Part shown: piece after piece, positions 1 to 8,127 of the stretch | Numbering within the stretch: position 1 is the stretch's first letter | How the letters are laid out: every line of letters begins with the position of its first letter | DNA from: Aliidongia sp035943795 | GTDB lineage: Bacteria > Pseudomonadota > Alphaproteobacteria > ATCC43930 > CGMCC-115725 | Length of the DNA stretch: 64,000 nucleotides | Direction of reading: 5' to 3' | Assembly: GCF_035943795.1 (NCBI RefSeq) | Contig: NZ_DASZBY010000066.1 | Span: 71,205-135,204 of the forward strand | The notes under the pieces: model-generated | The model's input: only the letters and a program-made list of their open reading frames with translations | Database searches by the model: none | Told to the model about the DNA's origin: nothing | Program-made: the position numbers and the translations under genes

Positions 1-1
1 T

Positions 2-751
2 TCGGCCGAGATTGACAGCTGGTTCGAGCGCGAGATGCCGAACGCGGTGACGCGTCCGCTGTTCGAGCGTGCGGCCCGCCATGGCATGGGCATGTATCTG
101 GGCTATGCCGAGCTGACGCCGGACGGGCATCATTTCAACAGTTCGATCATCGCCGACCGGACCGGCGCCATCGTCGGCATGTACCGCAAGGTCCACCTGC
201 CCGGCCATGCCGAGTTCGATCCGGAGCGCGCGTTCCAGCACCTGGAGAAGCGCTATTTCGAACCGGGCGACCTGGGCTTTCCGGTATGGCGGACGATGGA
301 CGGCATCTTCGGCATGTGCATCTGCAACGACCGCCGCTGGCCCGAGACCTATCGCGTCATGGGCCTGCAAGGCGTCGAGATGGTGCTGCTCGGTTACAAC
401 ACGCCGTCGGTCAACTCGCAGAACAGTGCCGAGGGGCCGGAACGGCGGCTGTTCCATAACCGGCTGTCGGTCCAGGCCGGCGCCTACCAGAATTCGACCT
501 GGGTCGTCGCCGTCGCCAAGGCCGGCATCGAGGATGGCTTCCCCATGATCGGCGGCAGCCTGATCGTCAATCCAGAAGGCCGGATCATGGTCGAGGCAAA
601 GACCGAGGCCGACGAATTGATCGTCCATGCCTGCGACCTCGATGCGACCTTGTTCGGCAAACGGACGATCTTCGACTTCGCGCGCCATCGCCGCATCGAG
701 CATTATGGGCTGATCTGTTCGCAGACCGGGGCGATCCCGCCGGCACCCTGA
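2..751 (+). CDS. N-carbamoyl-D-amino acid hydrolase (5' end cut off)
   Basis: Carbon-nitrogen hydrolase of the D-carbamoylase type, which hydrolyses N-carbamoyl-D-amino acids to D-amino acids, CO2 and ammonia in the hydantoin pathway. The frame is open from base 2, so the gene starts left of the window. About 250 residues remain, and the segment with the catalytic Glu is missing. The catalytic Lys lies in MYRKVHLPG (codon at 188). The nucleophile Cys lies in CNDRRWPE (codon at 323), a signature of this branch of the nitrilase superfamily. The NTPSVN segment and C-terminal HRRIEHYGLI also fit D-carbamoylases. The next gene, on the same strand 43 bp on, is an N-acyl-D-amino-acid deacylase, so both act on N-blocked D-amino acids. 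Family assignment is firm; the exact substrate is inferred. Confidence 0.9.
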   Translation, partial: SAEIDSWFEREMPNAVTRPLFERAARHGMGMYLGYAELTPDGHHFNSSIIADRTGAIVGMYRKVHLPGHAEFDPERAFQHLEKRYFEPGDLGFPVWRTMDGIFGMCICNDRRWPETYRVMGLQGVEMVLLGYNTPSVNSQNSAEGPERRLFHNRLSVQAGAYQNSTWVVAVAKAGIEDGFPMIGGSLIVNPEGRIMVEAKTEADELIVHACDLDATLFGKRTIFDFARHRRIEHYGLICSQTGAIPPAP

Positions 752-794
752 CCGGCCGCCCCGTCGCTTTGCAAGTCCCGACCCGAGGTGCCCC

Positions 795-2258
795 ATGACC
801 GATACGATACCCGACCATTACGACCTGCTCGTTCGCGGCGGGACGGTGATCGACGGCACGCGCAGCCCCCGCTTCGGCGCCGACGTCGGCGTCCGCGACG
901 GCCGGATCGTCGCGATCGGCGACCTTTCGGCCGGCACCGCCGCGCGCACGATCGAGGCTGCGGGCAGGATCGTGGCGCCGGGCTTCATCGACTCCCATAC
1001 CCATGACGACGGGGCGGTGCTGGCCGATCCGCAGATGATCTGCAAGATCTCCCAGGGCGTCACCACGGTGGTGACCGGGAATTGCGGCATCAGCATCGCG
1101 CCGCTCGATCCCGATACCCCGCGGCCGATGCCGCTGACCCTGCTGGCCGCGGAAGGCCCGCCGGCACCACCGGCGTTCAGGCACTTCGCCGACTATATGG
1201 CGGCCCTGCGCCAAGCACCCGCCTCGGTCAACGTGGCGCCGATGGTCGGCCACACGACCCTGCGGGTCACGACCATGGCCAGGCTCGACCGCGCCGCCAC
1301 GCCGGCCGAGATCGCGGCGCAGCAGGACCTGCTGACCGAAGCGCTCGAGGCCGGCGCCATCGGCATTTCGACCGGCACCTATTATCCACCGGCCGCGATG
1401 GCTTCGATGGCGGAGGTTATCGAGGTCTGTCGGCCGCTGACCGGCTCGGGCGCGGTCTATGTCACCCACATGCGCGACGAAGCGGAGGGCTGCGTCGATT
1501 CCCTGAACGAGACGTTCGAGATCGGCCGCGCGCTGGAGGTGCCGGTGGTGATTTCCCACCACAAGCTGCACCGCGAGGCGAACTTCGGCAAATCGGCCGT
1601 CACCCTGCCGCTGATCCGCGCCGCGATGGCGTGCCAGTGCGTGGCGCTCGATTGCTATCCCTACAACGCCAGCTCGACCATGCTGCACACGGAGGAAGCC
1701 AAGCTGCAGGGCCGCGTGCGTATCGCGACCAGCGGCAGCCATCCCGAGCAGGCTGGCCGCGACCTGGCCGACATCGCTGCCGAATGGGGCCTGGGCCTGG
1801 TCGAGGCGGCAGAGCGCCTGCAGCCGGCCAGCGCGATCTATTTCAGCATGGACGAAGGCGACGTGCGGGCGATCCTGGCCTTCGACGAGACCATGATCGG
1901 CTCCGACGGCCTGCCGATCGGCGAAAAGCCGCACCCGCGCCTGTGGGGCACCTTCCCGCGCGTGCTCGGTCACTACAGCCGCGACCTGGGCCTGTTTCCG
2001 CTGGAAACCGCCGTCTGGAAGATGAGCGGGCTGACCGCGAAGAATTTCGGGATCGCCCGACGGGGCACGATCGCCGTCGGCAATCATGCCGACATCGTCG
2101 TGTTCGATGCGGCGACCGTGCGCGACACAGCGACCTACGATACGCCGTGCGAACCGGCGCAGGGGGTCGACGCGGTGATCGTCAACGGGGTTCTGACCTG
2201 GTGGCAAGGGGCGCATAGCGGCGCCCGCGAGGGACGGGTCCTTTCACGAGGGATCTGA
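795..2258 (+). CDS. N-acyl-D-amino-acid deacylase (amidohydrolase family)
   Basis: A 487-residue metal-dependent amidohydrolase of the D-aminoacylase group, expected to remove N-acyl groups from D-amino acids in the cytoplasm. The N-terminal beta domain (LLVRGGTVIDG) is followed by the metal motif HTH at residues 68-70. Cys97 in GNCGIS is the metal-bridging cysteine typical of D-aminoacylases in place of a carbamylated lysine. A second histidine pair sits in ISHHKLH, and an Asp in GSDGLPIG is the likely catalytic acid. The C-terminal NHADIVVFD segment is the usual amidohydrolase end. Length is normal. The start is set by the ATG at 795 just after a purine-rich stretch. It follows the D-carbamoylase by 43 bp and is probably in its operon. 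The acyl group and side-chain preference are unknown. Confidence 0.9.
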   Translation: MTDTIPDHYDLLVRGGTVIDGTRSPRFGADVGVRDGRIVAIGDLSAGTAARTIEAAGRIVAPGFIDSHTHDDGAVLADPQMICKISQGVTTVVTGNCGISIAPLDPDTPRPMPLTLLAAEGPPAPPAFRHFADYMAALRQAPASVNVAPMVGHTTLRVTTMARLDRAATPAEIAAQQDLLTEALEAGAIGISTGTYYPPAAMASMAEVIEVCRPLTGSGAVYVTHMRDEAEGCVDSLNETFEIGRALEVPVVISHHKLHREANFGKSAVTLPLIRAAMACQCVALDCYPYNASSTMLHTEEAKLQGRVRIATSGSHPEQAGRDLADIAAEWGLGLVEAAERLQPASAIYFSMDEGDVRAILAFDETMIGSDGLPIGEKPHPRLWGTFPRVLGHYSRDLGLFPLETAVWKMSGLTAKNFGIARRGTIAVGNHADIVVFDAATVRDTATYDTPCEPAQGVDAVIVNGVLTWWQGAHSGAREGRVLSRGI

Positions 2259-2296
2259 CCAGTCAAAGCGGCGAAGCGCCGGTGCGAACTTCCCGA

Positions 2297-2348
2297 TTGA
2301 CCGATACATAACTCTTCGGCTATTGATAACTCATAGCTGGAGAGTTAT
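2297..2348 (+). promoter_or_regulatory. Promoter and three-site operator of the arsR-like operon
   Basis: A -35-like TTGACC at 2297-2302 precedes a weak -10-like TATTGA at 2321-2326. The heptamer ATAACTC occurs at 2308-2314 and 2326-2332 (18 bp apart) and in inverted form, GAGTTAT, at 2342-2348, directly before the regulator's start codon. Sites overlapping the -10 and the start would suit autorepression by the ArsR protein encoded next. The repeats are seen directly; their function is inferred. Confidence 0.5.
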
Positions 2349-2350
2349 GT

Positions 2351-2680
2351 ATGCCGATGCCCCTAGATCATGACACTCTGTTCAAAGCGCTCGCCGATCC
2401 GACTCGGCGAGCCCTCTTCGAACGGCTGTGCCGGGACGGGGAGCAGACGGTCGGGGCGCTGACGGCACAGGCCGGCGTCTCGCAGCCCGCTGTCTCGAAG
2501 CATCTGGGCGTGCTGAAGCAGGCCGGTCTGGTGCGCGACCGCCACACAGGCCGCCAGACGCATTATAGCGCGCAGCTCGATGCCCTGGCCCCGCTGGTCG
2601 ACTGGACCAGTCAGATGACGGGGTTCTGGGAAAGCCGGTTCGACGACCTCGAAGATCTGCTGAAAAGGATGGATCAATGA
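2351..2680 (+). CDS. ArsR-family winged-helix transcriptional regulator
   Basis: A 109-residue ArsR/SmtB-fold repressor. Residues 7-30 (LFKALADPTRRALFERL) and the recognition region ending in SQPAVSKHLGVLKQAGLV are classic for the subgroup that pairs with SRPBCC/AHSA1 proteins. There is no cysteine-rich metal site, so it is probably not a metal sensor. The stop overlaps the start of the AHSA1-like gene (ATGA), so the two are translationally coupled. An ATG two codons in (2357) is an alternative start. It probably represses its own operon through the ATAACTC repeats just upstream. Confidence 0.9.
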   Translation: MPMPLDHDTLFKALADPTRRALFERLCRDGEQTVGALTAQAGVSQPAVSKHLGVLKQAGLVRDRHTGRQTHYSAQLDALAPLVDWTSQMTGFWESRFDDLEDLLKRMDQ

Positions 2681-3087
2681 ACAATACAGCGGCCGAGACG
2701 CGCTCCGTCGTCGTCGAACGGGAGATACCCTATCCGCCGGAAAAGATCTGGCGCGCGCTGACCCAACCGCACCTGATCGAGGAGTGGCTGATGAAGAGCG
2801 ACTTCAAGCCCGTCACGGGCCACCGGTTCGATTTTCGCGCAGGCTGGGGCTCGGTCGACTGTCGGGTGCTGGCCGTCGAGCCGAACAAGACGCTGTCCTA
2901 CACGTGGGATGCCCAAGGTCTCGAGAGCGTCGTCACCTGGACTCTCACCCCGTCCAGCGCGGGCACCCGCCTGCGCATGGAGCAATCGGGCTTCCGGCCG
3001 GATCAGCAGCGGGCCTACCAGGGCGCCAAGATCGGGTGGCAACAGTTCCTTGCCGCCCTGGAGCAGATGTTGGTCAAGGTGGACTGA
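2677..3087 (+). CDS. SRPBCC / AHSA1-like domain protein
   Basis: A 136-residue single-domain protein of the START/Bet v1-like SRPBCC fold, related to the Aha1 C-terminal domain. Diagnostic features are the N-terminal REIPYPPEKIWRALT strand-helix, EEWLM, the DFRAGWGSVDCRVL strand and the closing helix GWQQFLAALEQMLVK. Such proteins bind hydrophobic ligands; in operons with an ArsR-type gene their exact role is usually unknown. It overlaps the regulator by 4 bp and is followed by a small membrane protein. Confidence 0.88.
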   Translation: MNNTAAETRSVVVEREIPYPPEKIWRALTQPHLIEEWLMKSDFKPVTGHRFDFRAGWGSVDCRVLAVEPNKTLSYTWDAQGLESVVTWTLTPSSAGTRLRMEQSGFRPDQQRAYQGAKIGWQQFLAALEQMLVKVD

Positions 3088-3153
3088 CCTCTGCCGGCAT
3101 CATTCGAACCATCCGCTTCGATACATACCACCTCATAGGGAGGTCCATTGACC

Positions 3154-3384
3154 ATGAGCAAATGGATTCGGCAGACCCATCGCTGGCTGTCCATCGTCTT
3201 CACCGTGACCGTCATCGCCAATTTCGGCATCATGGGACAGGCAGAGCGCCCCCTCTGGATCGTCTATTCGCCGCTGGCGCCGCTGTTCCTGCTTCTGTTC
3301 AGCGGCCTGTACATGTTCGTCCTGCCCTATACCGCCAAGCAGAGCAGGGGGCGGCCCGTTGCGGTGCAGGAACGGGCGCAATGA
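3154..3384 (+). CDS. Small two-helix membrane protein
   Basis: A conserved-looking 76-residue protein of unknown function. It begins MSKWIRQTHRW, then has a hydrophobic helix (about residues 11-28) and a second one (about 40-60, SPLAPLFLLLFSGLYMFVLP), and ends in a basic tail. The ATG at 3154 is preferred over the in-frame TTG at 3148 because the strong ribosome-binding site AGGGAGG (3138-3144) is correctly spaced only for the ATG. It lies 66 bp after the SRPBCC gene and is likely the third gene of that operon. No enzymatic motif is present. Confidence 0.7.
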   Translation: MSKWIRQTHRWLSIVFTVTVIANFGIMGQAERPLWIVYSPLAPLFLLLFSGLYMFVLPYTAKQSRGRPVAVQERAQ

Positions 3385-3498
3385 GCGAATCTTGGAAGCA
3401 GATGTCCGCATCGGAGCCGATCGACGGGGAGGCCCTGGCGGCTCTTCTTCGCGCGGCCGTGGCGCCCGTTGGGGAACGGGCGTGCCGAGGCTCAGGAT

Positions 3499-4776
3499 CT
3501 AGCGGGCCAGCTTGTCGCGCCAGCGGTAATACATGACGGAGGGTGCGAGGAACCACGGATTGCCGCGATAGAACGGCCGCGTCTGGAACTCGACGCCGTC
3601 CAGGCCCGTCGCGCCGTCGGCAAGCCCCAGTACTTGGCGGCCGAGCCGCATGCCGAGGTAGCCGGCCATGCCGACGCCGGAGCCGCAATAGCCCATGGCG
3701 TAATGCAGCCCGTCCCGCTCGCCGATATGCATCAGTTCGTCGAAGGTATAGGCCACGAACCCGTACCAGGAGTGGCTGATCCGGGTGGTCGAAAGCTCTG
3801 GAAAAACCTCGGTCATCGCGGCATGGAGCAATGGTCCGCTGACCCGCGGATCGGTTTCGCCGATCGAGACCCGGCCGCCGAACAGGATCCGCGTGTTGTC
3901 CGGCGACGGCCGGTAATAATAGACGACCTTGCGCGTATCGCTGACGATCCGGCCCTTGGGCATCAGCCGCGCCATCACGCCGGGCGCCAACGGCTCGGTC
4001 GCGATGATGTAGCTGCCGATCGGAATGACCCGGCGCTGCAGCCAGGGCGTCAATCGGCCGGTGTAGCCGTTGGTCGCGACCACGACCTGCCGGGCGGCGA
4101 TCGGCCCCCGCGCGGTCTGGACGAGGAAGCCACCGCTCTCGCGCCGGATGTCGGTCGCCGGACAATGGGCCACGACCCGCACGCCCGCGGCCACTGCGCG
4201 CTCCAGCATGCCGCGATGGTATTTGGCCGGATCGATCGAGGCGTGCCGGGCATAGACCACCCCGCCGAAATAGGCGTCGGTGCCCAGTTCGCCGCGCTGC
4301 TCGGAACGGGGCACCAGATGCGCCTCGACCGTGGGCTGTGCGTCCAATTGCCGGGCCAGCGCCTCGTATTTCCCGGGACTATGGGCGGCGTGGAACCGGC
4401 CGACGATGCGAAAGTCGCAGTCGATCTTTTCGGCCTCGACGAAGGCCGCGACCCAGGCGAGCGAGTTTCGCCCCTCCTGGATGATGGCCGCCGCACGCTC
4501 CCGCCCGTGCCGGCGGGCGAGCGCGTCGAAGCCCGGCTTGATACTGGTCGAGATCTGGCCGCCGTTGCGCGTGCTGCAGCCCCAACCGACGTCGCCGGCA
4601 TCGATCACCAGCGTGTCGCGCCCCCCGCGCGCCGTCTGCAGCGCGGCGCTCAAGCCGGTATAGCCCGAACCGATCACCACCACGTCGACCCGGGACGGGA
4701 GCGGTGCCACCGGCACTTCAGGCCGGGGCACCTGGTCCCACCAATAGGGCGTCAGCTTGACATCCTGGACATCCAT
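3499..4776 (-). CDS. FAD-dependent amine oxidoreductase (DAO fold, PuuB-like)
   Basis: A 425-residue flavoprotein of the DAO superfamily, in the branch that includes gamma-glutamylputrescine oxidase. The N-terminal PYWWDQVPRPE segment is characteristic of that branch. The dinucleotide motif VVVIGSGYTGLSAAL (GSGYTG at 36-41) is followed by GWGCSTRNGGQIS, which contacts FAD. The C-terminal GYCGSGVGMAGYLG closes the FAD site. It probably oxidises an amine or N-substituted amino acid to an aldehyde or keto acid, H2O2 and ammonia or amine. It follows the GMC gene by 22 bp with a GAGG ribosome-binding site, so the two form an operon downstream of the MocR gene. The polyamine-type importer across the divergent promoter suggests an amine substrate. 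Confidence 0.85.
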   Translation of the reverse strand: MDVQDVKLTPYWWDQVPRPEVPVAPLPSRVDVVVIGSGYTGLSAALQTARGGRDTLVIDAGDVGWGCSTRNGGQISTSIKPGFDALARRHGRERAAAIIQEGRNSLAWVAAFVEAEKIDCDFRIVGRFHAAHSPGKYEALARQLDAQPTVEAHLVPRSEQRGELGTDAYFGGVVYARHASIDPAKYHRGMLERAVAAGVRVVAHCPATDIRRESGGFLVQTARGPIAARQVVVATNGYTGRLTPWLQRRVIPIGSYIIATEPLAPGVMARLMPKGRIVSDTRKVVYYYRPSPDNTRILFGGRVSIGETDPRVSGPLLHAAMTEVFPELSTTRISHSWYGFVAYTFDELMHIGERDGLHYAMGYCGSGVGMAGYLGMRLGRQVLGLADGATGLDGVEFQTRPFYRGNPWFLAPSVMYYRWRDKLAR

Positions 4777-4798
4777 TCCGCGGCCTCGCTCTGTTGTC

Positions 4799-6412
4799 CT
4801 ACGTGCCGCGCAGTACGAGATCCGCGCCCTTTTCCGCCACCATGATCGTGGGCGCGTTGGTATTGCCCGAGGTCACGGCCGGAAAGACCGACGCATCGAT
4901 GACGCGCAGACCCTCGGCACCATGGACCCGCAGGTCCGCATCCACCACATCGGTCCGTTCGTCGGGACCCATCCGACAGGAACCGACCGGGTGGAACACG
5001 CTGGAGCTTCGCTGGCGGATGTCGCGGATGAATTCCTCGTCGGACTGGACCGCCCGCCCCGGCGCGATTTCCTCGGCGACGATCGCCGCCAGCGACGGTG
5101 CCACCGCCAACCGCCGCAGGAACCGAGTGCCGTCCAGCATCTCGCGGACGTCCTCGTCGGTCGAGAGTGCGTTCGGAAAGATCATCGGTGCCGCCAGCGG
5201 ATCGGCGGAGCGGATTTCCAGGTACCCCCGGCTGGTCGGCCGGCACGGTTGCGCGCTCAACAGAAAGCCCGGGAACGGGTCCGGCCGCATCAGCGCCCGC
5301 TTGCCCGGCACGGCCCGGGTGTAGCTGAGCGGCGAGAAATACAGCTGCATGTTCGGTCGCGGCAGATCGGGTCGCGTACGGACGAAGCCGCCGCCCTGGT
5401 TCACGCTGATCGACAGCGGTCCGCGGCGGAACAGGGCGTAGCGCACGGCCGCCCGGATCCGGCCCGACCAGGTGCCCAGTTCCTGATTGAGCGTCGGCAA
5501 CCGCGATCGATACAGGTGGTCGATGCAGAGATGGTCCTGCAGATGGCGCCCGACGCCCGGCCGGTCCACCAGCACATCGATGCCGTGCCGGCGCAGCAGC
5601 TCGGCCGGGCCGATGCCGGACAGTTGCAGCAGTTGCGGAGAATTGATCGAACCGGCCGCGAGGATGACCTCGCGGCCGGCCGTCACCGTCTTCCGCACGC
5701 CCTGCTGGATATACTCGACGCCGATGACGCGCCGGTCGCGGAACAGCAGACGCGTCGCCTGGGCCCCGGTCTCGACTTGGAGATTGGGGCGCCGCATCGC
5801 CGGTCGCAGATAGGCGCGCGCCGCCGACATGCGCAGGCCGCCGCGCATGGTGATCTGATAGAGCCCGACGCCCTCCGGGCTGCCGCCGTTGAAGTCGGGG
5901 CTGCGCGCCAAGCCGATCTCGGCACCGGCCTGCAGATAGGCCTGGCACAGCGGATGGCAGTCGCGCGCGACATCCGCTACATGCAGCGGGCCGCCCGCCC
6001 CGCGCCAGGCATCGGCGCCGCCGGCGAAATCCTCGGACTTGCGGAAATAGGGCAGCACGTCGTCCCAGCCCCAGCCGGGATTGCCCAGGTCCCGCCAATC
6101 GTCGAAATCCGCGGCCTGGCCGCGGATATGCACCATGGCGTTGATCGAGCTGGAGCCGCCCAGCACCTTGCCGCGCGGCCAATAGCCCTGGCGATCCGCC
6201 AGTGCCGCCTCCGGCTCGGTCCGATACATCCAGTTGACGCGCGGATTGTAGAACGACATGCCATAGCCGATCGGCATCTGGATCCAGAGGTGCCGGTCGC
6301 TGCCGCCCGCCTCCAGCAGCAGGATTTTCAGCGCACCGTTTTCGCTCAGCCGCCGCGCGAGGACGCAACCGGCCGATCCTGCACCCACGACGATATAGTC
6401 GAAATGCGTCAT
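4799..6412 (-). CDS. GMC-family FAD alcohol/choline-type dehydrogenase
   Basis: A 537-residue GMC oxidoreductase. The FAD-binding fold is at the N-terminus (DYIVVGAGSAGCVLARRLSE) with an acidic residue at LLLEAGGSD. The GMC signature region GKVLGGSSSINAMVHIRG lies near residues 82-99. The C-terminal FHPVGSCRMG contains the catalytic His, and the second conserved region NTNAPTIMVAEKGADL follows. These enzymes oxidise alcohols to aldehydes, often choline-like or polyethylene-glycol-like substrates. It is the first gene after the MocR regulator on this strand (100 bp gap) and is followed by the amine oxidase. Family is certain; the substrate is not. Confidence 0.9.
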   Translation of the reverse strand: MTHFDYIVVGAGSAGCVLARRLSENGALKILLLEAGGSDRHLWIQMPIGYGMSFYNPRVNWMYRTEPEAALADRQGYWPRGKVLGGSSSINAMVHIRGQAADFDDWRDLGNPGWGWDDVLPYFRKSEDFAGGADAWRGAGGPLHVADVARDCHPLCQAYLQAGAEIGLARSPDFNGGSPEGVGLYQITMRGGLRMSAARAYLRPAMRRPNLQVETGAQATRLLFRDRRVIGVEYIQQGVRKTVTAGREVILAAGSINSPQLLQLSGIGPAELLRRHGIDVLVDRPGVGRHLQDHLCIDHLYRSRLPTLNQELGTWSGRIRAAVRYALFRRGPLSISVNQGGGFVRTRPDLPRPNMQLYFSPLSYTRAVPGKRALMRPDPFPGFLLSAQPCRPTSRGYLEIRSADPLAAPMIFPNALSTDEDVREMLDGTRFLRRLAVAPSLAAIVAEEIAPGRAVQSDEEFIRDIRQRSSSVFHPVGSCRMGPDERTDVVDADLRVHGAEGLRVIDASVFPAVTSGNTNAPTIMVAEKGADLVLRGT

Positions 6413-6512
6413 GAAACTTCAGGCGCCTGGCGGTTGAAGGAAAAGCACAGGATGCAGAGTGGCCGCATAACGGTTTGGTCGGCAGGTCCAGTTTGCAGAA
6501 TTGCCCATACCA

Positions 6513-8012
6513 TTACGGTCGTCGCCGGGCCTGGTCGCGCAGCACCTCGCCCAGCAACGCCACGCCGCGCCGTATCACGGCGGGCGGAATGCCGCCGAAC
6601 CCCAGGACCAGGCCCTTGAGCGCGATCGGCTCGATCGAAAATCGGGCGATCGGCGAGACGGTGATATCGCGTTCGGCCGCTGCCCGCGCGACCGCGATTT
6701 CGGACAGGTCCCGGCGCAGCAGGCCGATCGTGTGCAGACCGCTGTCGCTGCGCATGACCTGCAGCAGGTCGCCCAGATCGCGCGCGGCGGCATCGCACAG
6801 CGTATCGTGGCGTTCCTCGTAGATGCGGCGCATGCGGCGGATATGAGTCGCGAAATGCCCCTCCTCGATGAAATCGGCGACGATAGCCTGGTTGCTGGTC
6901 GGTACCCCCTGGACGAAAGCGGCGGAGACCCGCTCGAACGTTTCGACCAGCGACGGCGGCACCAGCATGAAACCCAGCCGCAAGGCCGGGAACAGCGATT
7001 TGCTGAAGGTGCCGACATAGATCACCAGACCGGTCCGGTCGACGCTCTTCAGGGTCGGCGGCGGTCGGCGGCCGAAGAAGAATTCGCCGTCATAGTCATC
7101 CTCGATGATCCAGGCGCCGGCCTGTTCGGCGGAGCGCAGCAACGCGAACCGCCGCTCAAGGCTCATGACGTGGCCCAGCGGCTGATGGTGCGAGGGCGTT
7201 ACGAACGCCAGCCGGAAGTCGGGGCTGCGCCGCAGCCCCTCGTCCACCCGCAGGCCCTCGCTGTCGACCGGGACCGGGACCAGATCAGCGCCGCTGGCCA
7301 GCAGGCTGTTGCGCGCACCGATGGCGCCCGGGTTCTCGAACCAGACCTTGTCTCCAGGATTGAGCAGCACGCTGCCGATCAGGTGGAAGGCCTGCTGCGC
7401 ACCGCCGACGATGAAGATCTGCGCCTGCTCGCAGGCGATGCCGCGGTTGGCGCGCAAATGGGCCGCGACCGCTTCGCGCAACGGGGCATAGCCGAACGGG
7501 GCGCCGTAGCCCATCACGCTTTCACGGTCGCCGCGCCAGTGCTTGGCCGCGAGCCGTGCCCATTGCGCCATGGGAAACACGTCGAAGGCCGGCAGCGCCG
7601 TGACGAAGGCGCGGGGCGCGTGCGGCAGCCTGGAACGCTCGCTGAACCGGTCGACGGCCCAGCGCATCGTCTCCGACAAATGGGCTTTGTGTGGCAGCGC
7701 CGGCGGCGCTTCGATCGGCGCGCGGCGCGGTCGCTCGGCATTCAGCACGGTGCTGACGAACGCACCGGACCCGACGCGGGCCTCGACCAGCCCTTCGGCG
7801 ATCAGCCGGTCGAACGCATCGATCACGGTGGTGCGCGACAGGCCCAGATCGCGCGCCAACGTGCGACTGGCCGGCAGCCGGGCGCCGGGAGCGATGGCGC
7901 CCGCCAGCATCAGATCCCGGACCGCCATGTAAAGCTGCGTGCCGATCGGGCGGGGGGAACGCCGGTCGATCACGATCGACAACAGCAGCGCGCCACCTTC
8001 GCGTTTCACCAT
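6513..8012 (-). CDS. MocR-type regulator (GntR domain fused to aminotransferase)
   Basis: About 499 residues from the chosen ATG at 8012; a longer open frame reaches 8072 but its extra residues look untranslated. An N-terminal winged helix of the GntR family (RDLMLAGAIAPGARLPASRTLARDL) is followed by a full fold-type I aminotransferase domain with YDGEFFFG and the PLP lysine in GTFSKSLFPALRLGF. MocR proteins are PLP-dependent regulators that sense amines, amino acids or vitamin B6. Its gene is divergent from the enolase/ABC operon and upstream of the GMC/amine-oxidase operon, so it is placed to control both sides. Its effector could be an amine that forms an aldimine with PLP. Confidence 0.92.
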   Translation of the reverse strand: MVKREGGALLLSIVIDRRSPRPIGTQLYMAVRDLMLAGAIAPGARLPASRTLARDLGLSRTTVIDAFDRLIAEGLVEARVGSGAFVSTVLNAERPRRAPIEAPPALPHKAHLSETMRWAVDRFSERSRLPHAPRAFVTALPAFDVFPMAQWARLAAKHWRGDRESVMGYGAPFGYAPLREAVAAHLRANRGIACEQAQIFIVGGAQQAFHLIGSVLLNPGDKVWFENPGAIGARNSLLASGADLVPVPVDSEGLRVDEGLRRSPDFRLAFVTPSHHQPLGHVMSLERRFALLRSAEQAGAWIIEDDYDGEFFFGRRPPPTLKSVDRTGLVIYVGTFSKSLFPALRLGFMLVPPSLVETFERVSAAFVQGVPTSNQAIVADFIEEGHFATHIRRMRRIYEERHDTLCDAAARDLGDLLQVMRSDSGLHTIGLLRRDLSEIAVARAAAERDITVSPIARFSIEPIALKGLVLGFGGIPPAVIRRGVALLGEVLRDQARRRP

Positions 8013-8030
8013 GGGCTGCACCCGGGCCGG

Positions 8031-8078
8031 AATTGGTCTTATTCGCTGTCGAGAATGGACCTTAGATCGCAAACCAAT
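8031..8078. promoter_or_regulatory. Candidate MocR operator in the divergent intergenic region
   Basis: Between the MocR start (8012) and the dehydratase start (8128) lie two similar direct repeats, TGGTCTTA (8034-8041) and TGGACCTTA (8056-8064), 22 bp apart, or two helical turns. ATTGGT (8032-8037) is also repeated in inverted form as ACCAAT (8073-8078). MocR dimers commonly bind directly repeated sites. The repeats are visible; the role is inferred. Confidence 0.45.
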
Positions 8079-8127
8079 CTGTGTCGATCCTACCCGGCAT
8101 GGCGTTCTTCAACCCGGTCGGGCCAGC

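Noticed and set aside
585..2216. Long antisense open frame opposite the D-aminoacylase gene
   Set aside because: It has no recognisable domain, is rich in Arg/Gly/His as expected of a high-GC shadow, and lies fully opposite a gene with clear motifs.
4757..6619. Long plus-strand open frame opposite the GMC gene
   Set aside because: Composition is that of a reverse shadow; the minus strand carries the GMC signatures and a ribosome-binding site.
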